From assembly GCA_019236545.1 (NCBI GenBank), contig JAFAIV010000241.1, positions 1 to 9,348 of the forward strand: a DNA stretch of 9,348 nucleotides, given 5' to 3'. Positions within the stretch are counted from its first letter, which is position 1. Each line of letters starts with the position of its first letter. The translations under genes and the position numbers were made by a program. The notes under the pieces are model-generated. The model saw only the letters and a list, made by a program, of their open reading frames with translations. It searched no databases and had not been told where the DNA came from. Below, piece by piece: positions 1-6,584 of this stretch. The stretch comes from Actinomycetota bacterium. GTDB lineage: Bacteria > Actinomycetota > Thermoleophilia > Gaiellales > Gaiellaceae.

Positions 1-1511
1 AGCTGCAGCTTCTCGCCGGACGACGTCTCGATCGTGATGCCCCCGTCGTCGTCGCCGTCCGAGATCTCGATCTTGTGGCCGGCCCGGGACGTCCACGTGC
101 GCTTCTTGACCTCGCCGTCGGAGACCGCGTCGGACGCGTCCTTCGGCTTGTCCTGGCCGTTGTAGAGCGACCCGATCACGAGCGGCCGGCGCAGGTCGCC
201 GTGCGCGAACGCGACGACCACCTCGTCGTCGACCTCCGGGATCATGAGCAGGCCGCGGTCGGAGCCGGCGCCGACGTAGGCGACGCGCGCCCAATCGGTC
301 GTGTAGTCCTCGGAGAGCGCCGGCAGCTTGACCTTCACGCGCCCCTGGTTCTCCTCGTCGCCGACGTCTGTGACGAGGCCGATGACGACGCCGGGGAGCG
401 ACGCGAGCGCGGCGGGGCCGTCGTTCGTCGCCCCGGCGGAGGTGAGGCCGAGCAGCGAGCGCTCCTGGCGGCCGCTGATCACGAACTCGGTCGTGTAGCC
501 GGTGTCGTCGAAGACGTGGCGCGTGCCGCTGAGGACGTAGTCGCCGTCGAAGGTCGCATTCACGCCGCTGATGCTCACGGCCTCGCCCGCGCGCAGCGAC
601 GGGCTGCCCGTGGCGACGCCCTCGGCCTCGATCGCCGCGGAGCCGATCCGCTCGGCGATCGCGTCGGCGGCGACCTGCGCCTCGTCGGCGGTCGCGTGCG
701 GCTCCGCGACGGCGACGTACGTTCCGGCGGAGACGGTCCCGGCGAGGCTCGACGGCGTCAGCGTGAGCGCTGCGCTCTTCGTCGCGGCCTGCGCGGTCGC
801 GGTGACGGCCTGCTTCTGCGCCGCGTCCCACCCGCGCGCCTCGACGCTCGTCACCTGCTCCGCCGCCGTGATCCGCGGCCGGAACGAGATCAGGTTCGCG
901 CCGAGGACGAGCTGGCGGTCGCCGAGGTTGTCGTAGCTCCCCTCTCCGGGCGCGTCGGACGACTCGGTCGGCGCCTTGAACTGGAGCTGCCCGTCCTCCA
1001 TCGCGAGGTCGTAGCCGACCGCCCGCGCCCGCGCGCGCAGGAACTCCCAGTCGGTCATCCCCGCCTGGACGATGTACGGGTGGACGACGCCGGTGTCGTC
1101 GACGGTGCCGGTGCTGACGCCGGCCTCGCGCGCGATCTCGCTCACGATGTCGGCGTCCGACTTCTCGAGCCAGCCCTTCACCTTGCGCCCGTGATGGAGG
1201 CGGTGCGACTTCTCGTAGCCGCGCGCGACGAGCACCGAGCCGAGCACGTCGTACTCGCCCTCGAGCGCGGTGATCTCGCCGGTGAGGACATCGACGGAGC
1301 CGTCGTCGTTGCGGGCGGTGACGGTGATCTCGCTTCCGATCTCGAGCCCGCTGCTGCCGAGCCCGCTCCCGTCGGGGTCGAGGAACGCGAGCTCGAACAT
1401 CGCCGGGAACTGCAGGTTGTCGTCGACGACGATTCGGACGATCCGCGACTGCCAGTCGTCCGAGAGGGTCGAGCCGCTCAGCTCGACCTCGGGGCTGTAG
1501 GGCTTCGTCAC
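1..1511 (-). CDS. VgrG/Afp8-like baseplate hub and spike protein (3' end beyond window)
   Basis: This is the central hub-spike of the injection particle, equivalent to Afp8/Pvc8 and to T4 gp27-gp5. In the family it trimerises at the baseplate and carries the puncturing tip. I read 503 residues without a stop, and the frame runs off the left edge. Residues 1-350 resemble the gp27-like domain (phage late control D type), including GMTDWEFLRARARAVGYDL near 151-169, typical of VgrG. Residues 373-452 form the gp5-type OB fold (GVVIGLVTDVGDEENQGRVK, then IPEVDDEVVVAFAHGD and RPLVIGSLYNG). From about 476 (SRAGHKIEISD, then GITIETSSGEK) the repeats of the spike beta-helix begin. The GTG start overlaps the upstream stop by four bases (GTGA), indicating translational coupling to the LysM gene. 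Whether the lost C-terminus carries a PAAR-like tip or an effector cannot be seen. Confidence 0.93.
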   Translation of the reverse strand, partial: MTKPYSPEVELSGSTLSDDWQSRIVRIVVDDNLQFPAMFELAFLDPDGSGLGSSGLEIGSEITVTARNDDGSVDVLTGEITALEGEYDVLGSVLVARGYEKSHRLHHGRKVKGWLEKSDADIVSEIAREAGVSTGTVDDTGVVHPYIVQAGMTDWEFLRARARAVGYDLAMEDGQLQFKAPTESSDAPGEGSYDNLGDRQLVLGANLISFRPRITAAEQVTSVEARGWDAAQKQAVTATAQAATKSAALTLTPSSLAGTVSAGTYVAVAEPHATADEAQVAADAIAERIGSAAIEAEGVATGSPSLRAGEAVSISGVNATFDGDYVLSGTRHVFDDTGYTTEFVISGRQERSLLGLTSAGATNDGPAALASLPGVVIGLVTDVGDEENQGRVKVKLPALSEDYTTDWARVAYVGAGSDRGLLMIPEVDDEVVVAFAHGDLRRPLVIGSLYNGQDKPKDASDAVSDGEVKKRTWTSRAGHKIEISDGDDDGGITIETSSGEKLQ

Positions 1512-2224
1512 GACAGCGCCTCCACGTCGCCGCGCGGCGGCACGATCAGCGAGGTGCCGACCGGCACGCGGAACGGGTCGTCGATGCCGTTGAGCGCCGC
1601 GAGCCCGCGCCAGAGCGAGGCGCGCCCGTACTCGCGGTACGCGATCGCGGCGAGACTCGCGTCCTCGGTGACGAGCGCGCTGCGGTTGCCGACCGGGCCG
1701 CCCGAGGTCGGGTTCTGCCGGCCGCGCGGGTCCGGAACCTCCTTCAACGTCACGTCCGCCGTCGCACGGAGCGGCGTCCCGTCGCCGTCGAAGAGCTGAT
1801 ACGTGACCGTGACGCTCTGCAGGTACGCCTTGAAGAACTGGTTGCGGCCCCAGGTGAAGTTGAGGAGCGGCGGGCGCGGCGCCTCGCGGTCGAGCGACGA
1901 CTCCGTCGGGTTCGTCCACGAGAGCAGGAGGTCGAGGTCGCCGGCGATCGCGGAGCCGGTCGCCCACGCGTCGAAGAGCAGCGACATCGAGAGCGTGCGC
2001 GGCTCGGTGCCCATGAACTGCGCTGCCGGCGCCTCCTCGGCCGACTGCTTCGGCGTCTGCTCCCACTTCGCGGCCTTCGAGATCCTGTACTCGGTCGGGT
2101 TGAAGGCGCAGGTGATCGAGCCGGAGCCCTCGGCCTCGCGGATCACGGCCTTCTGCAGGCCGCCGCCGCTGCCGCCGACGCCGGTCGTGCTGCCGACGGT
2201 CATCTCGCTCAGCGCGCCGCTCAT
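1508..2224 (-). CDS. Afp7-type tube-hub adaptor with C-terminal LysM domain
   Basis: A 238-residue protein of the contractile-injection-system tube family with LysM (Afp7/Pvc7, T4 gp53/gp54-like adaptor). In related particles it bridges the inner tube and the VgrG hub. The N-terminus is a flexible Gly/Ser stretch (residues 11-23). Residues 25-165 form the tube-like domain, with the characteristic FNPTEYRISKAAKWEQTP at 41-58 and LNFTWGRNQFFKAYLQSVTVTY near 121-142. Residues 183-230 look like a LysM fold (EDASLAAIAYREYG, then WRGLAALNGIDDP and VPVGTSLIVPP). The ATG follows the TAG of the tube gene with no gap. A purine-rich AGGGG lies about 11 bases upstream, inside that gene. Met8 is a possible alternative start, but the abutting ATG fits the pattern of this operon. 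The 3' end overlaps the VgrG-like gene by four bases. Confidence 0.92.
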   Translation of the reverse strand: MSGALSEMTVGSTTGVGGSGGGLQKAVIREAEGSGSITCAFNPTEYRISKAAKWEQTPKQSAEEAPAAQFMGTEPRTLSMSLLFDAWATGSAIAGDLDLLLSWTNPTESSLDREAPRPPLLNFTWGRNQFFKAYLQSVTVTYQLFDGDGTPLRATADVTLKEVPDPRGRQNPTSGGPVGNRSALVTEDASLAAIAYREYGRASLWRGLAALNGIDDPFRVPVGTSLIVPPRGDVEALS

Positions 2225-2683
2225 CTACATGAACCCCTGGTGCGCGAACTCGAGCGTCTCCTTGGCGACGCCCGAGCCGTCGGAGGCGAAGCTCGGGCCG
2301 GTCCAGCGGATCGGGATGGCGCCGTGGAGCGACCAGCGCGCGACCGGCGAGCCGCCGGCGGTGAACGCCGTGATGCCGACGGTGCGCAGCACCTGTGTCC
2401 GCCCCTGGCCGCGGCCGATGCGCGAGAACCATGCGGCGAGGCTCTCGCCGCCGGCGGAGGTCCCGTCGAGCGGCCGCGAGAGCTTGACGTTCGCGTGCTT
2501 GAGGCGCCCGGGGAGGCGCTGGATGTAGCCGTTGACGCCGCCCTCCATGACCTCCTTCATCTCGTACTCGGCGTTCAGCCCCTCGCAGGCGGTGAACGAG
2601 CCGAGGGGGACGCCGTCGACGACGACCTCGAAACGGTAGGGAGCGGCCGGCTCCTGGCCGGTGAGGACGCCGGCGACGCTCAT
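2225..2683 (-). CDS. Second tail-tube protein (Afp5/gp19-like)
   Basis: A 152-residue tail-tube protein of the T4 gp19/Afp1-Afp5 family. Family hallmarks are YRFEVVVDGVPLGSFTACEGL at residues 16-36, a charged loop with EVMEGG (44-49), RLKHANVKLSRPLDG (60-74), LAAWFSRIGRG (82-92) and the terminal strand ETLEFAHQGFM. It differs clearly from the main tube protein at 4496-4948, and it sits beside the LysM adaptor and hub genes. It is therefore probably the tube-initiating ring between baseplate and main tube (inference from Afp5/Pvc5 gene position). The frame is open back to 2911, but I start at ATG 2683: this gives the usual family length and an ATGA overlap with the preceding DUF4157 gene. The residues upstream in this frame are an Arg/Pro/Ala-rich shadow of that gene. 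Confidence 0.93.
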   Translation of the reverse strand: MSVAGVLTGQEPAAPYRFEVVVDGVPLGSFTACEGLNAEYEMKEVMEGGVNGYIQRLPGRLKHANVKLSRPLDGTSAGGESLAAWFSRIGRGQGRTQVLRTVGITAFTAGGSPVARWSLHGAIPIRWTGPSFASDGSGVAKETLEFAHQGFM

Positions 2684-3894
2684 CTGCGCACGTCCGTGAG
2701 GAGCGCGGCGCGCTCGCGGTCGACGAGGAGCTCGCGGCGGAGGCGCGTGCGGATCGGGCCGTAGATGCGTGCGGCGAGCCTCTCGAGGTCGTCCGGCTCG
2801 AGCGAGTCGAGGAGGGCGACGCCTGACCGGGAGGGAGCGGTCGCGGTGACCTGCTGCGGCGGCGCGTCGAGGGCGCGTCGCTGGACGCCGGCGAGCTGCG
2901 GGGCGACCCACGTCCGCTCGACGGCGAGCGCGTCCTGCTCGAGGAGCAGGCCGTACGGCGAGTCCTCCGGCGGGAGCTCGTCGCCGAGCCGCTTCTGCTG
3001 CGCGACATGGACGAGCTCGTGCGCGAGCAGCGCCTTCACGCGCGGGTCGGCGAGCGAGCCGTGCTCGGCCGGAAGGTGGATGACGCCGCCGACCGTGTAC
3101 GCGTGCGCGCCGAGGGCGCGCGCGACGTGCGTGACCTCGGCCCCGCGCTGGACCGGGACCTCCCCGAGCTCGACGCCGGTGACCGCCTCGACCGTGCGCC
3201 GCACGTCGTCCGGCACGCGCTCGAGCCGCCGCCGCGGGTGCGTCCGCACGAGCGACCGCTCCTCGACCTCCGCCCCCTCCGGACTTAGTAACAGACTGTT
3301 ACTTGCGACTTCGGGCTCCTGCGGCGCCGGCCGCGGGGGCGGGATCGGGAGCGGAGCGCCCAATCCAACTCGTCTCACGACCCGGCGCCCCGGCTCCGGC
3401 TGAGCTTGTAACAGACTGTTACTTGCGGGCTCGGGGGGCGGTGGCGGCGGTTCGGCGATGCGGGCATCCCAGGTCGGGACGACGCCCGCAGGGAGGTCGA
3501 GGGCCGTCAAGGGCGGAGCGTCCTCGTCCGGGCGGACCGGGCCGACGGAGGCGATCCGGCGCGGGGACACGGTCGGCAGGCTGCGAGAGCGGCCTGCGGC
3601 GCGCGGCTTCGCCGCGCCCGCAGCGGCCTTCGCCCGCGACTTGCGCGGGGCCTTCCCGCTCAGCGCCACGACGCGCCCCGCCGGGGGCGGTGGCGCGTCG
3701 ACCTCCACCCTCCCCGCGCTCGCCAGCCACGCGTCGCGCGCGAGCAGGTCGCGGGCGAGCGCGCCCGCCCCACCCACGAGCGCAGACGCCCCCACGGTCG
3801 GGAGGAGCGGCGCCGCCGCACGCCACACCGCCGTCGCCGGGGGCTCCGGCTCCGGCGGCCGAGGCTGCCAGCGGACCTTCGGCACGAAGCCCAC
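2680..3894 (-). CDS. Large DUF4157 (eCIS core) protein with HELVH metallopeptidase-like motif
   Basis: A 404-residue multi-part protein. Residues 1-20 are basic and Pro-rich. Residues 22-50 are an Ala/Gly/Leu-rich, fairly hydrophobic segment. Residues 66-225 are a low-complexity Pro/Ala/Arg linker holding two identical ASNSLL motifs (157-162 and 197-202). Residues 226-300 are the DUF4157 domain, ending in LLAHELVHVAQQ, with HELVH at 292-296. E319 or E326 in LLLEQDALAVERTW could be a third metal ligand (inferred). The C-terminus (366-404, DLERLAARIYGPIRTRLRRE then RERAALLTDVRR) resembles a tail found, as I recall, on other tube-associated eCIS proteins. DUF4157 is the domain most characteristically linked to eCIS loci, but its function is unsettled: peptidase, assembly factor or cargo tag. 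Start GTG 3894 has a GGAG six bases upstream; GTG at 3885 is an alternative. The stop overlaps the second tube gene (ATGA). Confidence 0.9.
   Translation of the reverse strand: MGFVPKVRWQPRPPEPEPPATAVWRAAAPLLPTVGASALVGGAGALARDLLARDAWLASAGRVEVDAPPPPAGRVVALSGKAPRKSRAKAAAGAAKPRAAGRSRSLPTVSPRRIASVGPVRPDEDAPPLTALDLPAGVVPTWDARIAEPPPPPPEPASNSLLQAQPEPGRRVVRRVGLGAPLPIPPPRPAPQEPEVASNSLLLSPEGAEVEERSLVRTHPRRRLERVPDDVRRTVEAVTGVELGEVPVQRGAEVTHVARALGAHAYTVGGVIHLPAEHGSLADPRVKALLAHELVHVAQQKRLGDELPPEDSPYGLLLEQDALAVERTWVAPQLAGVQRRALDAPPQQVTATAPSRSGVALLDSLEPDDLERLAARIYGPIRTRLRRELLVDRERAALLTDVRR
3288..3307 (-). repeat. AT-rich palindromic repeat, copy 2 in transcription order
   Basis: Twenty bases identical to those at 3408-3427 and in the same orientation. 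The core GTAACAGACTGTTAC is a perfect inverted repeat with seven-base arms and a one-base centre. In this copy the symmetry extends to eight-base arms (3287-3303). It lies inside the large DUF4157 gene and encodes ASNSLL (residues 197-202) on the minus strand, using a TTA leucine codon. It is much more AT-rich than everything around it. Confidence 0.85.
3408..3427 (-). repeat. AT-rich palindromic repeat, copy 1 in transcription order
   Basis: Twenty bases identical to 3288-3307, exactly 120 bases away and therefore in the same reading phase. The palindromic core occupies 3408-3422 with seven-base arms. The next outward pair is T/T and does not match, so this copy is one step less symmetric. 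It encodes ASNSLL at residues 157-162 of the DUF4157 protein, again with a TTA codon. Flanking bases outside the 20-mer show little similarity to the other copy. Confidence 0.85.
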
Positions 3895-3900
3895 GCGGAG

Positions 3901-3904
3901 CTCC
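3901..3904 (-). promoter_or_regulatory. Ribosome binding site for large DUF4157 gene
   Basis: GGAG overlaps the last base of the DUF6760 stop codon and lies six bases before GTG 3894. It supports that start and keeps the gene in the same transcript as its upstream neighbour. Confidence 0.65.
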
Positions 3905-4056
3905 TAGCCGTTCGCCAGCCGGACGAGGCCGATGATCTCCTCCACGAACCGCTCCCGGAGCGGATGCTCGAGGTCGAGGATCTCGTCGACCGACCAGTGC
4001 ATGTGGAAGCCCACGAACGCGACCTCCTCGAGCAGCCGGTCGGCGTCGCGGGTCAC
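3904..4056 (-). CDS. DUF6760 family small eCIS protein
   Basis: A 50-residue protein, easily missed because it is short and starts with GTG. The readable features are RLLEEVAFVGFHMHWSVDE (residues 7-25) and ILDLEHPLRERFVEEI (26-41). This matches my memory of the DUF6760 family, tiny proteins with a HxHW...I.xLEHxER pattern found next to the tail-tube chaperone-like gene in actinobacterial and other eCIS loci. The sequence looks like two short amphipathic helices, with no signal peptide or membrane segment. The GTG start overlaps the preceding stop by four bases (GTGA), and the TAG stop is followed nine bases later by the large DUF4157 gene. In phages a small gene pair after the tube gene commonly supplies tape-measure chaperones. 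By position, this gene and its upstream neighbour could play that part, but this is inference. Confidence 0.85.
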   Translation of the reverse strand: MTRDADRLLEEVAFVGFHMHWSVDEILDLEHPLRERFVEEIIGLVRLANG

Positions 4057-4499
4057 GATTCCCCCAGGCCGTCACCCGCCACGTCGACCTCGAACTCGTG
4101 CTCGCAGTGCGGGCACGTCACGACCGCGCGGGTGTGGCCGTCCTGGTTGATCCGGCGGTACAGGTCCTGCAGGAACGCGAGGTCGGAGGCGAACAGGCGC
4201 TCGATCACGCCCGGGTTCACCTCCGACAGCGTCCCCAGCTCGGTGACGACCCGCGAGAGGAGGAGCACCGTGAGGTAGCTCTCGTTCTCGCGGACGCGCG
4301 GGTCGCGCAGCGGCAGGATCTCGTCCCTCGCCGTCGCCAGCCGCATGACGCCCCGCTTGTGCAGGGTGCCCGCGTCGTCGACATAGCCGCGCGGGAGCTC
4401 GAAGGCGAACTCCGTGCGCAGGACGTCGTCCAGGCTCCGCTGCGCGACCTGAGCCGCGCTCGGTGCAGGCTTCCGCCGGGTTGCGGCGGCGGTGCTCAT
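4053..4499 (-). CDS. Small eCIS/phage-tail assembly protein with CPHC knuckle
   Basis: A 148-residue protein in the usual place after the main tube gene. Residues 1-25 are a basic, Ala-rich disordered head. The conserved body starts with TEFAFELPRGYVDDAGTLHK (29-48), then GVMRLATARDEILPLRDPRV (50-69), YLTVLLLSRVVTELG (75-89), NPGVIERLF (95-103) and LAFLQDLYRRIN (108-119). A single CPHCEHEF motif (C129, C132, with H131 and H134) lies near the C-terminus. I recognise this as the family usually called phage tail assembly protein in eCIS loci, probably a tube or tape-measure assembly chaperone. That role is inferred from position. The ATG overlaps the tube stop (ATGA), which fixes the start; the same frame is open upstream but only as a shadow of the tube gene. 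The stop overlaps the DUF6760 start. Confidence 0.87.
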   Translation of the reverse strand: MSTAAATRRKPAPSAAQVAQRSLDDVLRTEFAFELPRGYVDDAGTLHKRGVMRLATARDEILPLRDPRVRENESYLTVLLLSRVVTELGTLSEVNPGVIERLFASDLAFLQDLYRRINQDGHTRAVVTCPHCEHEFEVDVAGDGLGES

Positions 4500-4948
4500 G
4501 CGGGCGCGATCCCCTCGTGGGTGATCGTGCACTCCTCGAGCAGGATCTCGCTCCCGCCCGCCTGCAGCGACCCGATGCTGACCTTCGACGGCCAGGCGTT
4601 CAGGAAGTTGAAGCGCCCGACCTCGGTGCCGGCGCCCATCTTCGTGTAGTCGAAGAGGACGATCGACCCGTTCTTGCGCGCGCCGTCGATGTCGCCCTCC
4701 TGGACCTTCTTCATCCAGTCCCAGAGCGCCTTGGAGTTCGTCCGGCCACGCTTCAGCTGCAGGTCGCCGTACTTGCGAGCGCCGGGGAGCTTCTTCATGA
4801 CGGGCAGGCCGCCCTTCTTGTTCTCCCGGTGCTCGATCGTCGTGATCTCGGCGGAGATGCCGGACACCTCCTTGAACTGGGCGATGTCCACTCCGTCGAT
4901 CTCGACGCTGAACGTGTAGCCGGCAAGTGCGTCTTCGCCGATCGGCAT
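4496..4948 (-). CDS. Main inner tail-tube protein (Afp1/gp19-like)
   Basis: A 150-residue tail-tube protein, full length for the T4 gp19/Afp1 family, whose hexamers stack into the inner tube of the particle. Recognisable elements are YTFSVEIDGVDIAQFKEVSG at residues 11-30, the charged loop IEHRENKKGGLPVMKKLPG (38-56), YGDLQLKRG (60-68), ALWDWMKKVQEGD (74-86), the strand SIVLFDYTKMG (94-104), RFNFLNAWPSKVSI (112-125) and the terminal strand EILLEECTITHEGI. It directly follows the sheath gene, the standard order for contractile tails. The start is ATG 4948. A GGAAGGGAG tract lies 12 bases upstream, a rather long spacing. The stop overlaps the next start (ATGA), so this abundant structural protein is translationally coupled to the assembly gene. 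Confidence 0.95.
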   Translation of the reverse strand: MPIGEDALAGYTFSVEIDGVDIAQFKEVSGISAEITTIEHRENKKGGLPVMKKLPGARKYGDLQLKRGRTNSKALWDWMKKVQEGDIDGARKNGSIVLFDYTKMGAGTEVGRFNFLNAWPSKVSIGSLQAGGSEILLEECTITHEGIAPA

Positions 4949-4960
4949 GTCTCGTTCTCA

Positions 4961-4969
4961 CTCCCTTCC
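4961..4969 (-). promoter_or_regulatory. Ribosome binding site for main tube gene
   Basis: GGAAGGGAG lies in the 23-base gap between sheath and tube, 12 bases before ATG 4948. It is the only clear Shine-Dalgarno-like tract in the gap. The spacing is longer than usual. Confidence 0.5.
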
Positions 4970-4971
4970 GG

Positions 4972-6492
4972 TTATTCGGAGACCTCGGCGCCACCCGAGT
5001 ACTGGCTGATGCGGAACACGACGAACTCGGCCGGCTTGACCGGCGCGATGCCGATCTCGCAGGCGACGATCCCGGCATCCACCGCCTCGGGCGGGTTCGT
5101 CTCGGAGTCGCACTTGACGTAGAACGCCTCGTCGGGCGTGGCGCCGAACAGCGCGCCGTCGCGCCAGACGTTGAGCAGGAAGCCGCTGATCGTGCGGCGG
5201 ATCCGCGCCCAGAGGTCCATGTCGTTGGGCTCGAAGACGACCCACTGCGTCCCGCCCAGGATCGACTCCTCGATGTAGTTGAAGAGCCGGCGCACGTTGA
5301 TGTAGCGCCACGACGGGTCGCTCGAGAGGGTGCGCGCGCCCCAGACGCGGACGCCGCGGCCCGGGAACGCCCGGATGCAGTTGATCCCGTTCGGGTTCAG
5401 CAGGTCGTGCTCGGCCTTCGTGATGTTGGTCTCGAGCGTGATCGCGCCGCGGACGACCTCGTTCGCGGGCGCCTTGTGAACGCCGCGGGTCGCGTCGGAG
5501 CGGGCCCAGACGCCGGCCATGTGGCCGCTCGGCGGGACGAAGACGTTGTTGCCCGTCGCCGGATCGAAGACCTTGACCCACGGCCAGTAGAGCGCCGCGA
5601 ACTTCGAGTCGTAGCCGGCCTTGTGGACGCGCCACTCGTTGATCTGCTGCGCGTTCATCCCGGGCGGCGCGTCGACGATCGCCATCCGGTCGCCCATCGA
5701 CTCGCAGTGCGCGATCAGCGCGAGCTGGACGGCCTGGAGGCCCTCCATGTCGAGCATCCCCGCCTGGAACGCGGCCATCGCGTCCGGGACGGAGACCATC
5801 GTCACCTCGTCGACCTCCTCGAGGCCGCCGAAGCCGGTGCGGTCGGCCGAGTTGCCGACATAGTCCTCCGCGCTGATGTGGCTCGGCGCAGGCGCCGGCG
5901 GGACGGCGAGCGCCACCGTGCCGGTCGCGGGCTTCGCGTCGACGCCGGCCGGGAGGTCGAGCGTCTCGAGCCGGATCCTCGTCGACTGCGCGTTGACGAC
6001 GGTGGCGATGTTCTTGTCGCCCTTGCCGGCGGTGAGGTCGTCGAACTCCTCCACGACCTTGCCGCCCTCGCTGACGGTGAGCTTCAGGGCGTCGCCGCCG
6101 CTCGGGGAGTCGCTGATCGACACCTCGAGCTGGCCTTCCTCGCCGTCCTCGAGCGCGACGACCTGGTAGGCGCCGAGGCTCGGCTGCGAGGCGGCCGGGA
6201 GCTCGGCGCGCGGCGGCTCGGCACCGCCGTTCTGGCCGATCCGGACGACGTAGGCGGCTCCGCCGCCGTTGTTGAGGTAGCCGTAGACGGCGTGGCCGAG
6301 GTACGACCCCGGCAGGAAGTCGCCGAACGTCTGCGTGAACTGGCTCCAGTTCGTGACGAGCGTCGGCGTGTTGAACGGGCCTTTCGACGCGAAGCCGACG
6401 AATGCCGCGACCGCCGTGCCGACCCCTTCGATCGGACGCGATCCAGCTTCGACTTCCTCGACGTAGACGCCCGGCGACAGGTACGTCGGCAT
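4972..6492 (-). CDS. Contractile tail sheath protein (Afp2/Pvc2-like)
   Basis: A 506-residue phage-tail sheath protein, the contractile outer cylinder of the particle. The N-terminus MPTYLSPGVYVEEVEAGSRPIEGVGTAV is the classic sheath start: an N-terminal linking strand, then the PGVYVEE motif at 7-13. TAVAAFVGFASKGPFN (26-41) and the Gly-rich NGGGAAYVVRI (75-85) follow. Residues 90-205 form a variable insertion, acidic and Gly/Ser-rich, probably surface-exposed. The conserved C-terminal half includes AIVDAPPGM (271-279), YWPWVKVFDP (302-311), VFVPPSGHMAGVWARSD (317-333), GVHKAPANE (337-345) and WGARTLSSDPSWRYINVRRL (384-403), ending with PAEFVVFRISQYSGG. Only one sheath gene is present, as in many actinobacterial eCIS and unlike the three paralogues of Afp/PVC. 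ATG 6492 has AGGAGG four bases upstream. It follows the largest intergenic gap in the window. Confidence 0.97.
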   Translation of the reverse strand: MPTYLSPGVYVEEVEAGSRPIEGVGTAVAAFVGFASKGPFNTPTLVTNWSQFTQTFGDFLPGSYLGHAVYGYLNNGGGAAYVVRIGQNGGAEPPRAELPAASQPSLGAYQVVALEDGEEGQLEVSISDSPSGGDALKLTVSEGGKVVEEFDDLTAGKGDKNIATVVNAQSTRIRLETLDLPAGVDAKPATGTVALAVPPAPAPSHISAEDYVGNSADRTGFGGLEEVDEVTMVSVPDAMAAFQAGMLDMEGLQAVQLALIAHCESMGDRMAIVDAPPGMNAQQINEWRVHKAGYDSKFAALYWPWVKVFDPATGNNVFVPPSGHMAGVWARSDATRGVHKAPANEVVRGAITLETNITKAEHDLLNPNGINCIRAFPGRGVRVWGARTLSSDPSWRYINVRRLFNYIEESILGGTQWVVFEPNDMDLWARIRRTISGFLLNVWRDGALFGATPDEAFYVKCDSETNPPEAVDAGIVACEIGIAPVKPAEFVVFRISQYSGGAEVSE

Positions 6493-6496
6493 GTGG

Positions 6497-6502
6497 CCTC
6501 CT
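6497..6502 (-). promoter_or_regulatory. Strong ribosome binding site for sheath gene
   Basis: A perfect AGGAGG sits four bases before ATG 6492. It is the strongest Shine-Dalgarno match in the window, consistent with high sheath output, although the spacing is slightly short. Confidence 0.8.
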
Positions 6503-6540
6503 AGAGAGGGACGGTTGCCAGCAGCCTCGCCCGCGCGCGC

Positions 6541-6560
6541 GGGCGCGGGAACGCGCGCCC
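6541..6560 (-). other. GC hairpin in sheath leader
   Basis: GGGCGCG and CGCGCCC form a perfect seven-base-pair stem around a six-base loop. It may compete with the neighbouring alternating CG stretch at 6530-6543. No downstream T-run is seen, so it is not a canonical terminator; it could instead block RNA decay or slow polymerase. Confidence 0.45.
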
Positions 6561-6584
6561 GGGCCGGATCGAGGGAAGGAGGCG

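Noticed and set aside
75..1799. Long plus-strand open frame (574 codons) opposite the VgrG-like gene
   Set aside because: It is rich in Arg, Asp, Val and Leu with no domain, and it is antisense to a clear gene. High GC makes stop codons rare, so long shadows are expected.
2684..2911. N-terminal extension of the second tube protein to 2911
   Set aside because: The extra 76 residues are Arg/Pro/Ala-rich and overlap the DUF4157 gene. ATG 2683 with ATGA overlap gives the normal family length.
3288..3427. Transposon ends or CRISPR repeats from the 20-base repeat pair
   Set aside because: Only two copies in direct orientation, no target duplication, no transposase, and the space between is coding sequence of the same protein.
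4500..5078. N-terminal extension of the CPHC protein through the tube gene
   Set aside because: It is an out-of-phase reading of the tube gene; the ATG at 4499 overlaps the tube stop.
4927..6504. Long plus-strand open frame (525 codons) opposite the sheath gene
   Set aside because: The composition is typical of a reverse-complement shadow, and it covers a textbook sheath protein.
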